A DNA stretch of 64,000 nucleotides from Bacteroidales bacterium (GCA_030524805.1 JAUNFY010000001.1:1-64000), one strand, 5' to 3'. Shown: positions 15,468 through 25,087, counted from the stretch's first letter. Program-made: numbers and translations. Notes: generated from the sequence alone by a model not told the origin.

Positions 15468-17807
15468 TTATATGATGGAAAACTGGGCAAAGCGCAGATA
15501 GAGTTTCTTTTCTCCGGCGTTTGCGAAGTTGACGGTGATGACACCTTCTCCCATTACGAAATCAAGTTTGGTCACCACTCCTTTTCCTAATTTGGCATGC
15601 AGGATGTGGGTCCCTACCGGCACTTCTTCCGGCGTGTGGTTGCCATTTGCTGTGGTTGCGGTTGCAGCCGTTTTGCTTTCGGTAGGTCTTGCGCCTGTAT
15701 TGCTTTGATATCTTGTTGAATATTCTTTTCTTGCCGCCCCCGTGCTTGCTGAGCGCCGCATATATCCGTTGTATTTTTCAAGCGGATTGATGAATGAGGA
15801 AGTATGGGAACTGCCTGAGATTTCTGCCGATGACTGCGTGCTTATGTATTTTCTTCCTATTTCAGACAGGAAGCGCGACGGACGGGTCTGTGCGGTCTGT
15901 CCGTTGCGGAAACGTGACTTTGCATAAGTGAGCATGCAGGTCTCCTTGGCGCGTGTGATGGCGACATAAAGAAGCCGCCTCTCCTCCTCAATGTCGTCGG
16001 CCGACGACATGGCCATTGCCGATGGCAGGAGATCCTCTTCCACACCTACCACATAAATGTGTTTGAATTCAAGACCTTTTGCTGCGTGACATGTCATGAG
16101 TGTCACCTTTTCCCGGTTGTCATCATCCTTGGTATCCTGGTCGGTGATGAGCATTACTTCAGATAGAAACTCCTGCATCCCCGCTCCTGAGGCTTCCTCC
16201 GTGCGCGAATCTACAAAGTCTTTCAAGCCCGCGAGCAGTTCCTTCAGGTTCTCTTGTTTGCTGATCGATTCGGGAGTGTTGTCATGATTGAGCATCGCGA
16301 GTATTCCGCTGCGGTTGTAGATCAACCGTCCGAGTTCGTATGCGTCCGCACCCTTGCTGTTGTCTGCTATGAATTCCTCCATCATCTGGCGGAATGCCGA
16401 CAATTTCTTCATTGTTCCACCATTGAGGGCGACACCTTTGGCTGCCGGATCCTGAATCACCTCCCAGATGCTTGTATGGCCGGAGAATGCTGCATCGGTG
16501 AGTTTCTTCATGGTGGTCTCGCCGATGCCCCGGGCCGGATAGTTGATTATGCGGCGGAGTGCTTCATCGTCGTCGGGATTCACCGCCATTCTGAAATAGC
16601 ATATCGCATCTTTGATTTCCTTGCGTTGATAGAAAGAGAGTCCTCCGTAGATCCTGTATGCTATGTTTCGCTTGCGCAGCGATTCCTCAAGCACGCGGCT
16701 CTGAGCATTCGTGCGGTAGAGGATGGCATAGTCTTCGAAAGAGTCGTGACGGCTTAGATGCGACTCCGCAATCAGATTCGCTACCAGATATGCCTCTTCC
16801 AGATCGGAATATGTAGAAAGAATTCCCACCGGCTCCCCCACTTCATTGTTGCTGAAGACATTTTTCTTCATCTGCCGTGTATTCTTGTCGATAAGACTTC
16901 CGGCGGCATTGATGATGTTTTGGGTGCTCCGGTAGTTTTGTTCGAGTTTGAATATTTTCAGATCCGGGTATCTCTTCTGCATGTTGAGGATGTTGCCGAT
17001 GTTGGCGCCTCTGAATGAATAGATGCTCTGGGCGTCGTCGCCTACCACGCAGATGTTCTGGTGAAGCTCGGCAAGTTGGGAGATGATCAGATGTTGGGCG
17101 AAGTTGGTGTCTTGATACTCATCTACAAGTATATACCGGAAGAATTCCTGATAATGGCGTCTGATGTCGGGAAAATCCCTGAGCAGCACGTTCATGTAGA
17201 CAAGAATGTCGTCGAAGTCCATCGCGTCGGCACTTTTGCACCGTTCTGTATAGATCTGATAAATTCTTCCCGTCATCGGACGGTGGGCTTTTTTGTCGGC
17301 ATTGAAGTTGTCGGAGTCCTGATTGTATTGTTCCGGACCGGTCAGTGCATTTTTCGCGTTTGAAATCACGGAGTGGATCGTAGACGGCTTGTAAGCCTTC
17401 TCGTCGAGTCCGAGATCCTTGATGATGCTTTTTATCAGGGATCTGGAGTCGGCTGTGTCATAGATTGTAAACGACGGTTTGAATCCGATTTCTTCCGCGT
17501 GGGCCCGCAATATCCGGAGAAAGACGGAATGGAAAGTTCCCATCCTGAGCCGCGATGCCGTTTTCTCTCCCACCACGTCTGTGATACGTTCCTTCATCTC
17601 CCGGGCTGCCTTGTTGGTGAATGTGAGCGCCAGTATGCGCCAGGGCTCGTAGCCGGAGCGTATGAGGTCTACTATCTTGTAGGTAAGGACACGTGTCTTT
17701 CCCGATCCGGCTCCCGCGATTACGAGTGCCGGACCATCTTTATAGACCACAGCTTCGCGCTGCTGGTCGTTGAGCATGTCGAGATAATTATATGATGGTT
17801 CTGTCAT
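15468..17807 (-). CDS. uvrD: UvrD/PcrA-type 3'-5' DNA helicase
   Basis: Superfamily 1A helicase for excision repair and for clearing recombination or replication blocks. The 779 residues hold motif I AGAGSGKTR near 33-41, motif II VDEYQDTN, motif III GDDAQSIYSFRGA, motif IV YRTNAQSR, motif V TLMTCHAAKGLEF and motif VI YVAITRAKE. A disordered Ser/Thr/Ala linker precedes a C-terminal GTHILHAKLGKGVV domain, the Tudor-like end of PcrA. Its start overlaps the HsdR-N gene by 4 bases. Confidence 0.94.
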   Translation of the reverse strand: MTEPSYNYLDMLNDQQREAVVYKDGPALVIAGAGSGKTRVLTYKIVDLIRSGYEPWRILALTFTNKAAREMKERITDVVGEKTASRLRMGTFHSVFLRILRAHAEEIGFKPSFTIYDTADSRSLIKSIIKDLGLDEKAYKPSTIHSVISNAKNALTGPEQYNQDSDNFNADKKAHRPMTGRIYQIYTERCKSADAMDFDDILVYMNVLLRDFPDIRRHYQEFFRYILVDEYQDTNFAQHLIISQLAELHQNICVVGDDAQSIYSFRGANIGNILNMQKRYPDLKIFKLEQNYRSTQNIINAAGSLIDKNTRQMKKNVFSNNEVGEPVGILSTYSDLEEAYLVANLIAESHLSRHDSFEDYAILYRTNAQSRVLEESLRKRNIAYRIYGGLSFYQRKEIKDAICYFRMAVNPDDDEALRRIINYPARGIGETTMKKLTDAAFSGHTSIWEVIQDPAAKGVALNGGTMKKLSAFRQMMEEFIADNSKGADAYELGRLIYNRSGILAMLNHDNTPESISKQENLKELLAGLKDFVDSRTEEASGAGMQEFLSEVMLITDQDTKDDDNREKVTLMTCHAAKGLEFKHIYVVGVEEDLLPSAMAMSSADDIEEERRLLYVAITRAKETCMLTYAKSRFRNGQTAQTRPSRFLSEIGRKYISTQSSAEISGSSHTSSFINPLEKYNGYMRRSASTGAARKEYSTRYQSNTGARPTESKTAATATTANGNHTPEEVPVGTHILHAKLGKGVVTKLDFVMGEGVITVNFANAGEKKLYLRFAQFSII

Positions 17808-18265
17808 AGATTTCTGTTCCAGATTGGAATTTCAGCGATGAAGGAATAAGAATCATTTTCATAGTCCATCTCGCAGCAGTAATGGTTCAATCCGTTGCTT
17901 ACCACAAGGAAGCGTGAGCGGAGCACCAGATTGTAGCGTGCTATCTGGTCGAAGACGTGCTGGTCGATTGTGACTGTGGGTGCCTTGTACTCCACAATCA
18001 TAAGTGGAGAGCCGTCGCTGCGAAACACTACTGTGTCGCAGCGACGGTTTGTATTGTTAAGTTTGATCGAGACTTCGTTGCTTATGAGCGATGCCGGATA
18101 TTTCAGCGCTCCGGTGAGCCATGCGGTGAAATGTTGCCTCACGTATTCTTCCGGCGTGAGCGCCACATATTTCCCGCGAAGTCGGTCGAAAACCTTGAGT
18201 ATGTTGTCTTCCTTGCGTATCCTGAGTTGCACGGGAGGAAGATTCAGCGGTGGCGTATCGTTCAC
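17804..18265 (-). CDS. Stand-alone HsdR N-terminal (PD-(D/E)XK-like) domain protein
   Basis: A 153-residue protein consisting only of the type I restriction R-subunit N-terminal nuclease fold (HSDR_N_2). Likely active-site residues are Asp in RRCDTVVF and Glu and Lys in MIVEYKAP, spaced as D-x(about 14)-E-x-K. No HsdM, HsdS or helicase domain is fused, so it is not a restriction enzyme by itself. Its ends overlap the S1/P1 nuclease gene upstream and uvrD downstream by 4 bases, so translation is coupled. A DNA repair role is plausible from context, but no function is established from this sequence. Confidence 0.85.
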   Translation of the reverse strand: MNDTPPLNLPPVQLRIRKEDNILKVFDRLRGKYVALTPEEYVRQHFTAWLTGALKYPASLISNEVSIKLNNTNRRCDTVVFRSDGSPLMIVEYKAPTVTIDQHVFDQIARYNLVLRSRFLVVSNGLNHYCCEMDYENDSYSFIAEIPIWNRNL

Positions 18266-19056
18266 TTATTGTAGTTTGGATCGAAGAGGGTGTTGAGCAG
18301 GTGAGCCAGACGCAGACCGCCTTTCAGGAGTTGCTGTTCGATGAGCGGTGTCCATTCTGCGACATAGTCGTAGCTCAAATCTGAACCTTCGGGTGTGCTG
18401 TCGTATATTTTTGTTGCGTATGCGAAGCATTCCTTGCCCCAGTCGTCGGGATTGCTTGAGGCGATGATTGCAGCGTTTTCTTCAGGCGAAAGCCGGTCGA
18501 TCTGTCTCTGCCATTCGGTGTGCGACCAGTTGTGGCCCGACTCGAGCACTCCGGTGTCCCAGATGCTGTGGAGATTGGTGTTCTTGCCGAAGAATTTAAG
18601 ACGCACGCGGTTGCCTCCGAGGTCGGAGAGATGGCCCATGTGCATCGGCTGATGTATGTCGCCGCAGAAGTGTACCAGAAGTTTGAGCGCCAGTTCCTTC
18701 TCCTCTTTTGTGGATTTCGGGTTTTCCAAAATGGCATACTGCTCTTTTATTGCTGTGGTGACATCGCCGTTTTCGTTGCGGGGAAATTCATCGTAGTTGT
18801 TTCCGGCGTCTATGTTGCGGTAGTGCCAGGTCTTGGTGTAAGCATATTCGGGAGTGTGGCATGCGTTGTCGGCCCAATTAGCCCAATACACTATTGATTT
18901 GCCATCAAAGATTGATTCGCATGCGGCTTTGGCGGCCGGAGTGAGATGCTGTTCCGCAATGTAGGCTGTCACATCATGGCCCTTCTGTCCCCATCCAAAG
19001 GCAGACGCAGACATTGAAAGCATGATGCCGAGAGAAAGTAAGGTTTTGCTGTTCAT
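18262..19056 (-). CDS. Secreted S1/P1 zinc-dependent nuclease
   Basis: Three-zinc phosphodiesterase acting on single-stranded nucleic acids. A signal peptide (1-21, ending SASAFG) leaves Trp22 at the mature N-terminus, the zinc ligand typical of P1 nuclease. Other ligands are visible: His27 (KGHDV), Asp and His in the DNACH and KTWHYRNID blocks, VHFCGDIHQPMHMGH, and HSIWDTG. The 264-residue length is typical. The product should work in the periplasm or outside the cell, possibly for nucleotide scavenging. First gene of the operon with the HsdR-N protein and UvrD, from a strong promoter at 19082-19113. Confidence 0.93.
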   Translation of the reverse strand: MNSKTLLSLGIMLSMSASAFGWGQKGHDVTAYIAEQHLTPAAKAACESIFDGKSIVYWANWADNACHTPEYAYTKTWHYRNIDAGNNYDEFPRNENGDVTTAIKEQYAILENPKSTKEEKELALKLLVHFCGDIHQPMHMGHLSDLGGNRVRLKFFGKNTNLHSIWDTGVLESGHNWSHTEWQRQIDRLSPEENAAIIASSNPDDWGKECFAYATKIYDSTPEGSDLSYDYVAEWTPLIEQQLLKGGLRLAHLLNTLFDPNYNK

Positions 19057-19081
19057 AACGTCATGTATTGAAAATTCACTA

Positions 19082-19113
19082 CAAAATTAATGAAAAATTC
19101 GTATTGATGCAAA
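19082..19113 (-). promoter_or_regulatory. Promoter of the S1/P1 nuclease operon
   Basis: On the minus strand: TTTG (19113-19110), 20-base spacer, TAATTTTG (19089-19082). Both boxes are perfect. The start codon is about 25 bases downstream of the -7 box. Confidence 0.82.
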
Positions 19114-19121
19114 TAAAATAA

Positions 19122-19139
19122 GAAGTTGTCTAAACTTAT
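19122..19139 (-). repeat. 18-bp motif copy 2 (ATAAGTTTAGACAACTTC)
   Basis: Exact match, on the minus strand, to the sequence at 21-38; a third copy with one difference is at 39801-39818. This copy lies 8 bases upstream of the -33 box of the nuclease promoter, where an activator could bind. Confidence 0.7.
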
Positions 19140-19223
19140 TTTTTGTTAAGATTCCGTCATGTTCCCGAGTGGATTTTCTTCACCTATTCCGCTTCCTTAA
19201 CTCTGCCGATTGCCCGGACATTT

Positions 19224-19264
19224 CAAAAGCCGCGCCATGATGCCCTCACGGGTGCCATGGCGCG
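19224..19264 (-). terminator. Terminator of the ABC exporter operon
   Basis: CGCGCCATG (19231-19239) pairs with CATGGCGCG (19256-19264), with further GCCC/GGGT pairing inside. On the minus strand the stem is followed by GCTTTT. Located 28 bases after the permease stop. Confidence 0.7.
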
Positions 19265-19291
19265 ATTGGTTATTGTTACTTATCTATGAAT

Positions 19292-21670
19292 CTATTCTTG
19301 ATGCAGATGCTTCACCGGGTTATCGCGTGCGATTGACAGAGTGTTGAGAGTCACTACCGTCATGATGATGACCAGCAGCAATGCGGCGAGAAGGATGTTT
19401 AGCCACGGGGCGAGGCTCGTCTGCTCCGCAAACTGTGAGAGCCATCGCTGTCCGACCGGGATAGCCACCACGCCTCCTGCAATGGTTGCTGGAAGAGCGA
19501 TTTTCAGAATGTCGATCACAAACAGTTTCACAATCTGTGCCGCCGAGTATCCTGATACCTTACGGATAGCAACTTCTCTGGAGCGGAATGCCACTTCATC
19601 AGCAACATACCCGATAAGACCGATCAACGCTATAAGCAGTATGGATATGCCGATCACCATTACTGCCAGTCCGAACTGCTTCACAGGCTGTGCCAGTCCG
19701 AGCACCTGTTCGCGATATGGAATGATGTACAACTCCCCTGCGCCGGCAATGTTGTCGATCACAGATTGGGCCTGTGCCATATTTTCAGGCGATATCTTGT
19801 TGAATCTGACATACAATCTTTCCCGTATGTCGCGCGAGGGGAATATCACGGCCGCCCGCATGTCGGCGCTGTTGTTTTCAAAACCTCCACGCTTCATGTT
19901 GCCGATCACTCCGCATACGGTGTATTCATTGCTGCTGATGCCGTTCTGCTCATATACATGTTCTGTAATATTGAACGAGGTGCCCACCATCTCCCCTTTC
20001 TTGACATCAAGGCCGGCCTTGCGGAGAACGTCGTAGAATCTTTCCTCCACTATCACTTCATGTGTGGTGGAGTCGGCATCTTCCCGAAATGTGCCGCCTT
20101 CAATAAATTTTATTCCCATTATGTCGAATATATCGCTGTTGGCTCCATATAGATCCGCTATATTCACCTGCTTCTCTACATCATCTATCCAGACATTGTT
20201 GCCGGCGCCGGTATAGATGAAATCATGAAGGGCTGAAGACACACCTTCCACACAACTGAGTTTTTTTAACTCGTGGACCAATGAATGACGGGTGGATTGC
20301 GGCAGGTTGGCAAGTGTGACCTGACCTATGTTCTCATATTCAAAACCCATGTTGACCGACGACACAAAAGAGAATTGCCGTCCTACAAGAGCAAGCATAC
20401 ACAAAAGCAGGGATGCTGCGAAAAACTGCACGCAAAGGAGTGCCAGTTTCCAAAACCGGCGGTTCTTTACCTTGACCGAGAAACTATGGGCCACCGGTGT
20501 GCGGCAATATATCCAGGCGGGAATGGCACCGGTGACCATGAGCAGTGCAAGGCATACTATGCCCTCTGCAATCCATACCTTGCCAGTGGTGAGCAACTGA
20601 AGGGGCGTGTAGCCGAGCAGTTGTTGGCAGGTTTCGGAAAAACAGAATACGAGAAGGACTGCGAGAGCCATCGATACGCACAGAAAGAAGATGCTTTCGC
20701 CGAGGACGCGCAAGAAAATCTTGGTGTCGGAAGTGCCGTAGCATTTGCGTATTGCCATTTCCTTGCTCCGCTTGCCGGTCTGCCCTAAAGTGATGAGGAG
20801 ATAGTTGAGTCCGGCACACATCAGCATGACGACGGCAAGAAGGGTAAGGATCCAGTTCATGGTGCGCACCGTGGAGTCGGAGGTGTGAAAGCCCACCATA
20901 GGAGTGGCGTGGATGTTGTAGTTCGACATTTCCAGATCCTCTTTGTCGATATTCTCTTTCAGCATGATGTCTACGTGTGGTTGGATATCTTTGGCAGAAC
21001 TTCCCGGGGCAAGCCGCACAAGGCTGGTGTACATATCGTTGCCCATCCAATTCTCGCGCCCGTCGTATGTGAATTCTCCTATGCTGCTTAGACTTAGGAA
21101 AATGGCATTCGGAATTGTTGAATTAAGGGGATAATCTTTATAGACGCCGTTGATTATAAACGTAAGATCAGGATAGTAGACACAACGGAGGGTCTTGCCC
21201 AGGACGTCATCACCGATCTTCTTCGCGAGAGATTCCGGAATCATCAGAGAGCCTTTCACGGCAAGCGCTTCATGCGGATCGCCTGCGATGATTTCAGTCG
21301 GTAGCACGTCGAAGAAACAGCTGTCGGTCATCATGATGCAGTTTTCGTTGAATGCCATGCCGTCATCGGTCTTGACTTTAATATTGTTAAAGTAAAGATA
21401 ACAATATCTGGTGGCTGCCTCCACTATAGGCGAATAGCGTTTTAGACCGGGAGCGATGGCACCGGCAGTATGCGGATATTCGCGGTATTCTCCGTTCATC
21501 TCAACGCTTTCGTTGAGGCGGTAGATCCTGTCGCTGTCTGGGAAGAACGTATCGTATGTTTCCTCGAAATAGACCTTTGCCACAAGCAGGAATCCAATGG
21601 CGAGTCCGAGGGTGAGGCATACTGTCTTTATGATGTTGCGCCGCAGGTCGGAAGTAAAAAAATTCATCAT
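19292..21670 (-). CDS. MacB/FtsX-type ABC transporter permease (double FtsX domain)
   Basis: Permease of 792 residues with two MacB-PCD plus FtsX modules in tandem: a membrane helix at about 10-31, a large periplasmic domain, three helices at about 270-390, a fourth near 415-435, a second periplasmic domain, and three C-terminal helices. This long single-chain form is common in Bacteroidota. The conserved KEMAIRKCYG and REVAIRKVSG motifs end each FtsX core. Last gene of the TolC-adaptor-ATPase-permease operon, 90 bases after the ATPase. Likely exports a peptide, lipid or drug; the substrate is unknown. Confidence 0.87.
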   Translation of the reverse strand: MMNFFTSDLRRNIIKTVCLTLGLAIGFLLVAKVYFEETYDTFFPDSDRIYRLNESVEMNGEYREYPHTAGAIAPGLKRYSPIVEAATRYCYLYFNNIKVKTDDGMAFNENCIMMTDSCFFDVLPTEIIAGDPHEALAVKGSLMIPESLAKKIGDDVLGKTLRCVYYPDLTFIINGVYKDYPLNSTIPNAIFLSLSSIGEFTYDGRENWMGNDMYTSLVRLAPGSSAKDIQPHVDIMLKENIDKEDLEMSNYNIHATPMVGFHTSDSTVRTMNWILTLLAVVMLMCAGLNYLLITLGQTGKRSKEMAIRKCYGTSDTKIFLRVLGESIFFLCVSMALAVLLVFCFSETCQQLLGYTPLQLLTTGKVWIAEGIVCLALLMVTGAIPAWIYCRTPVAHSFSVKVKNRRFWKLALLCVQFFAASLLLCMLALVGRQFSFVSSVNMGFEYENIGQVTLANLPQSTRHSLVHELKKLSCVEGVSSALHDFIYTGAGNNVWIDDVEKQVNIADLYGANSDIFDIMGIKFIEGGTFREDADSTTHEVIVEERFYDVLRKAGLDVKKGEMVGTSFNITEHVYEQNGISSNEYTVCGVIGNMKRGGFENNSADMRAAVIFPSRDIRERLYVRFNKISPENMAQAQSVIDNIAGAGELYIIPYREQVLGLAQPVKQFGLAVMVIGISILLIALIGLIGYVADEVAFRSREVAIRKVSGYSAAQIVKLFVIDILKIALPATIAGGVVAIPVGQRWLSQFAEQTSLAPWLNILLAALLLVIIMTVVTLNTLSIARDNPVKHLHQE

Positions 21671-21760
21671 GGTTAAGTAGCTGTTTTAATTAGACGCAAA
21701 TGGTATGCGAGCTGAACATAATTATTAATTGGATTGTAGCGGTTTGAATTGAACAGCTAC

Positions 21761-22444
21761 TTACATTTTGTCGTTAAGGGTTTCCACTATTTGTCCGTCG
21801 AAGAGGTTTATGATGTAGTCGGCGTAGCCGGCATCCCTGAGCGAATGGGTCACCATGATGATGGTGGAGCCCTCGCGGTGTAGCTCCGAGAGAAGATCCA
21901 TCACCTCCGCACCGACCTTTGAGTCAAGGTTGCCCGTCGGTTCGTCGGCAAGGATGAGTCCGGGACGCGACACAATGGCGCGGGCTATGGCCACACGCTG
22001 CTGCTGGCCTCCGGAGAGTTGCGACGGATAGTGGCGGCTGCGATGGCTGATTTCCATGCGTCGCATGGTCTCTTCCACCCTGCTGTTTTTCTCATCTCTC
22101 GACAGCGGCAGATTGTGGAGCGGAAGCATTATGTTGTCGCGCACGTTCATTGTCTCTATGAGGTTGAACGACTGGAATATGAAGCCGATGCGACCTTTGC
22201 GGAAGCTGGTTCGCTGACTTTCCTTGAGTCGTCCCACTTCTGTTCCATCAAGCAGATAATCGCCTGATGTTGGGTTGTCGAGAAGTCCGAGTATATTGAG
22301 GAGTGTGGATTTACCGCAGCCCGACGGGCCCATTATCGCGGCGAAATCGCCATCCCTGACAGTGAACGACACATTGTTAAGGGCCTGAGTCTGCACGCTT
22401 TCGGTGCGGAATACTTTGTTGATGTCTTTTAATTCGATATTCAT
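21761..22444 (-). CDS. MacB/LolD-type ABC transporter ATPase
   Basis: 227-residue ATPase that drives the permease encoded next to it. Walker A GPSGCGKST is near 38-46, the signature is LSGGQQQRVAIARA, and Walker B is [13 protein letters not shown], a set typical of the LolD/MacB group whose partners work by mechanotransmission rather than by direct passage through the membrane. Its start overlaps the adaptor gene by 4 bases. Confidence 0.92.
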   Translation of the reverse strand: MNIELKDINKVFRTESVQTQALNNVSFTVRDGDFAAIMGPSGCGKSTLLNILGLLDNPTSGDYLLDGTEVGRLKESQRTSFRKGRIGFIFQSFNLIETMNVRDNIMLPLHNLPLSRDEKNSRVEETMRRMEISHRSRHYPSQLSGGQQQRVAIARAIVSRPGLILADEPTGNLDSKVGAEVMDLLSELHREGSTIIMVTHSLRDAGYADYIINLFDGQIVETLNDKM

Positions 22445-23751
22445 TTCTCTCTGTTTTTTAATATTATTTTGTCGGCGTCGCCGTATGATGCGTATGAACT
22501 GAGTATGATTCTTTCACCCGGGTCGAGCCCCTCGAGCACTTCATAGTATTTTGGATTCTGACGCCCGATCCTTATCTCCCGTTTGCGGGCGGTGTTTCCA
22601 TCTTTGTCGATGACATATATCCATTTGCCGCCTGTGGTCTGGAAGAAACTGCCCTTGGGCACCATCACCGACACTGTGGATTCTCCAAGTTTAAGGTCCA
22701 CCGGGAAACTTTGACCAACCCTTAATTTAGAAGGTGATTCTCCCTCGATTGCAAGGTCGGCCTTGAATTGACCGTTGGTCACTTCCGGATATACTTTTTT
22801 AATGGAGAGCTCGAATGCTGAGCCATTTTTTGTTGCCTTTGCACTAAGGCCGGGCGAGACGCGGTCGATATAATGTTCGTCGATATTGACGGCAAGTTTG
22901 TAATTATCAAGGATATTGATTTGGCCTACCTGTTGTCCGGCCGGTATATTCTGGCCCAGCTCGGCATCGAGGCTTCCCAACTGTCCGCTGTGCGACGCGC
23001 GAATGTTGAGGTTGTCGGCGCGTTGGCGCACGAGCATGAAGTTTTCCTGCATGTTGTGCAGACTCTCGCGCATCATAGCCACCTGCACCTGACGATATAC
23101 TGAATCCTGACGTTGCCTGTTTTCAAGCAGTTTCAGGTTCTCCCGTGCCAGATCGTATTCTTCCCTTGCTTTCAGGTATTCCTCACGCGAAGTCAGACTC
23201 TCTTTATATAGTTCGCTCTGTTGCTCGCTGAGGCGTTTTTTCTGATTGAGAGTGGTTCGTGCAGTCAGAATATCCTGACGTATCTGCAGGCGTTCCTTCT
23301 CCATAGCCAGTTCAGTGTCGCGAAGCATGTTTTGCTTCTCGGCAAGTTGCGACTCGCTGTCGAGAATCTGTTGCCGAAGGTTCGGATTGTTGAGCGTGAG
23401 GATGATGTCACCTTCATTTACGAAGGCTCCCTCCTCCACCCATTTTTTATCTACAATTCCGGTTTCGAGTGCGGAGACTTGCACAATAGTTCCGGTCTCC
23501 ACTCTGCCTGTAATCCTGATAAAGTCATCGAATTTGCCTTTTTCAACCTCTCCTATCAGAATTCCGGAAGCATCAGTATGGTGCGAAGACGAGCCGGATG
23601 CGATTATGGCCCATACGATGCACCCCGAGAGTGCTACCGCCCCTGCGGCAATCAAGCCGTATTTCCTGAGGCGCGGATTTTTTCTTTTTATTTCAGTATC
23701 CATTTTTATTGCTGTTTCAGTGTTTGTTATTGAAGTGTCATACACCTTCAT
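22441..23751 (-). CDS. Periplasmic adaptor (membrane-fusion protein, MacA/HlyD-like)
   Basis: 436-residue adaptor linking the inner-membrane ABC permease to the TolC-like channel. An N-terminal membrane anchor (about 30-52), a split lipoyl domain (GRVETGTIVQVSALETG and later NLNIRASHSGQLGSL), a long coiled-coil hairpin (about 130-230, heptad-rich Gln/Leu/Glu) and a C-terminal beta-barrel can be seen. LSGC near the start resembles a lipobox but continues into hydrophobic sequence, so a membrane anchor is more likely. Overlaps the TolC gene upstream and the ATPase gene downstream. Confidence 0.9.
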   Translation of the reverse strand: MKVYDTSITNTETAIKMDTEIKRKNPRLRKYGLIAAGAVALSGCIVWAIIASGSSSHHTDASGILIGEVEKGKFDDFIRITGRVETGTIVQVSALETGIVDKKWVEEGAFVNEGDIILTLNNPNLRQQILDSESQLAEKQNMLRDTELAMEKERLQIRQDILTARTTLNQKKRLSEQQSELYKESLTSREEYLKAREEYDLARENLKLLENRQRQDSVYRQVQVAMMRESLHNMQENFMLVRQRADNLNIRASHSGQLGSLDAELGQNIPAGQQVGQINILDNYKLAVNIDEHYIDRVSPGLSAKATKNGSAFELSIKKVYPEVTNGQFKADLAIEGESPSKLRVGQSFPVDLKLGESTVSVMVPKGSFFQTTGGKWIYVIDKDGNTARKREIRIGRQNPKYYEVLEGLDPGERIILSSYASYGDADKIILKNREK

Positions 23752-25034
23752 TGTATAAGTGGCATACCATGATAGTAGTCGAGGATTATTTCAGCTATTA
23801 TGCTCTGTATTCTCTTCCCTTCCATGTTGGCGCGTGCTTGTGCGAGTTTAGCCGACGAGGTGTAGAGGTCTATTGCCGACGACATTCCCAATTCATATTT
23901 GCGCCGGAGTGCCCGATGTGCGATTTCCTCAGCCCTGACTCTGCTCGAAGCCGCTTCATACTCTTCATTGGCGGCTTTCAGGTCGAGGGCAGCCTCTGAA
24001 GTCTCTTTCTCTATGTCATATCTCACCTTCTCCAACCGCCTGCGACTTTGCTCCACTTCCACGTATGCCTTTTTCAGACGCTTTGTTGTGGTAAGTCCGG
24101 TGAAGAGAGGCATCGAGAAAGTCAGTCCCAGATATTGTCCCATATTGTTGCGCCATTGGTCTCTGAAATTCGCCACCGGGCTTCCATCGCCGATCATCCG
24201 GAAGTAGGAAGTTGAGACGCCGGCATTGAGCGACAGAGTCGGAGAATATGCCCCCTTGGCAGCCCTGAGGTTGAGGCTGCTTTGGCGCAAGGCATATTCA
24301 GCCTCCTCTATCTCCGGATTAAGAAGAAGTTCTTCATTCCCGTATGATCGTTCTGTTTCTATAAGGTCGATGGGATCAGAAGTAGGTTGCATACCCATGT
24401 AGCCTTTAAGCTCTATATAAGCTTTGGCGAGAAGGTTACTTTGGTTTGTGAGTTCGTAGATATCGGTTGCTACTATAGCTTCAAGTTCCGCCACGTCAGC
24501 ACCGCTTTTGGTGCCGAGTGTTTCCTGTCGACGGGTAGCCTCCAGATCGGTGCTGTCGCGCTCAAGTTGCTGACGTACATTCTCCACCATCGTCTTGCAA
24601 TAACTCACATTATAGAAGGCCCGTATCACCTCGAGTGAATTCTTGTCTTCTTCTATCTGGGCGTTTTTTATTTGCCGCAGCACTGCAATTTTAGCAGCTT
24701 TAAGATTGTTGATGTTCACCAATCCATCGAAAATCGGGAGTGACAGGGAGAGCCCGAATCCTGTGGAAAGTGTCTTACGGTTATCGTAAGTGTTGGTTTC
24801 GGGGTCGATGTTTCGTCCGAAACTGACATTTCCGTTAGTCGTAAAACCGAGGTATGGCATCATGGCTGATGCTGTGATATCCTTGTCAAGTTGCGATTTC
24901 CTGATGTCGAGACGGTTTATGATGTTGTCATGAGCATGTTCGCGTGCATACACAAGACAATCCTGAAGCGTCATTTGCGCTTCCGCCGCCATAGCCGATA
25001 TTGCACATAGAAAAAAGATAATGCTTTTCTTCAT
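23748..25034 (-). CDS. TolC-family outer-membrane channel of the ABC exporter
   Basis: Outer-membrane efflux protein forming the exit duct. The signal peptide MKKSIIFFLCAISAMAAEA is followed by two OEP repeats with the usual long helical hairpins and TFSMPLF/SLSLPIF strand motifs. An open frame runs back to 25079, but the promoter's -7 box at 25056-25063 puts transcription start near 25050, which rules that start out; ATG at 25043 is possible, 25034 gives the best signal peptide. First gene of the four-gene export operon. Confidence 0.9.
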   Translation of the reverse strand: MKKSIIFFLCAISAMAAEAQMTLQDCLVYAREHAHDNIINRLDIRKSQLDKDITASAMMPYLGFTTNGNVSFGRNIDPETNTYDNRKTLSTGFGLSLSLPIFDGLVNINNLKAAKIAVLRQIKNAQIEEDKNSLEVIRAFYNVSYCKTMVENVRQQLERDSTDLEATRRQETLGTKSGADVAELEAIVATDIYELTNQSNLLAKAYIELKGYMGMQPTSDPIDLIETERSYGNEELLLNPEIEEAEYALRQSSLNLRAAKGAYSPTLSLNAGVSTSYFRMIGDGSPVANFRDQWRNNMGQYLGLTFSMPLFTGLTTTKRLKKAYVEVEQSRRRLEKVRYDIEKETSEAALDLKAANEEYEAASSRVRAEEIAHRALRRKYELGMSSAIDLYTSSAKLAQARANMEGKRIQSIIAEIILDYYHGMPLIQ

Positions 25035-25055
25035 ACTTGTCATTTTTTTCTGTTG

Positions 25056-25087
25056 CAAAATTAAAATCCCACGAATCATAGCCCAAA
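25056..25087 (-). promoter_or_regulatory. Promoter of the tripartite ABC exporter operon
   Basis: On the minus strand: TTTG (25087-25084), 20-base spacer, TAATTTTG (25063-25056). Perfect match in both boxes. Leader only about 10-20 bases; this fixes the start of the TolC gene. Confidence 0.82.

Noticed and set aside
17804..18265. Type I restriction system
   Set aside because: Only the HsdR N-terminal domain is present; there is no methylase, specificity subunit or translocase domain.
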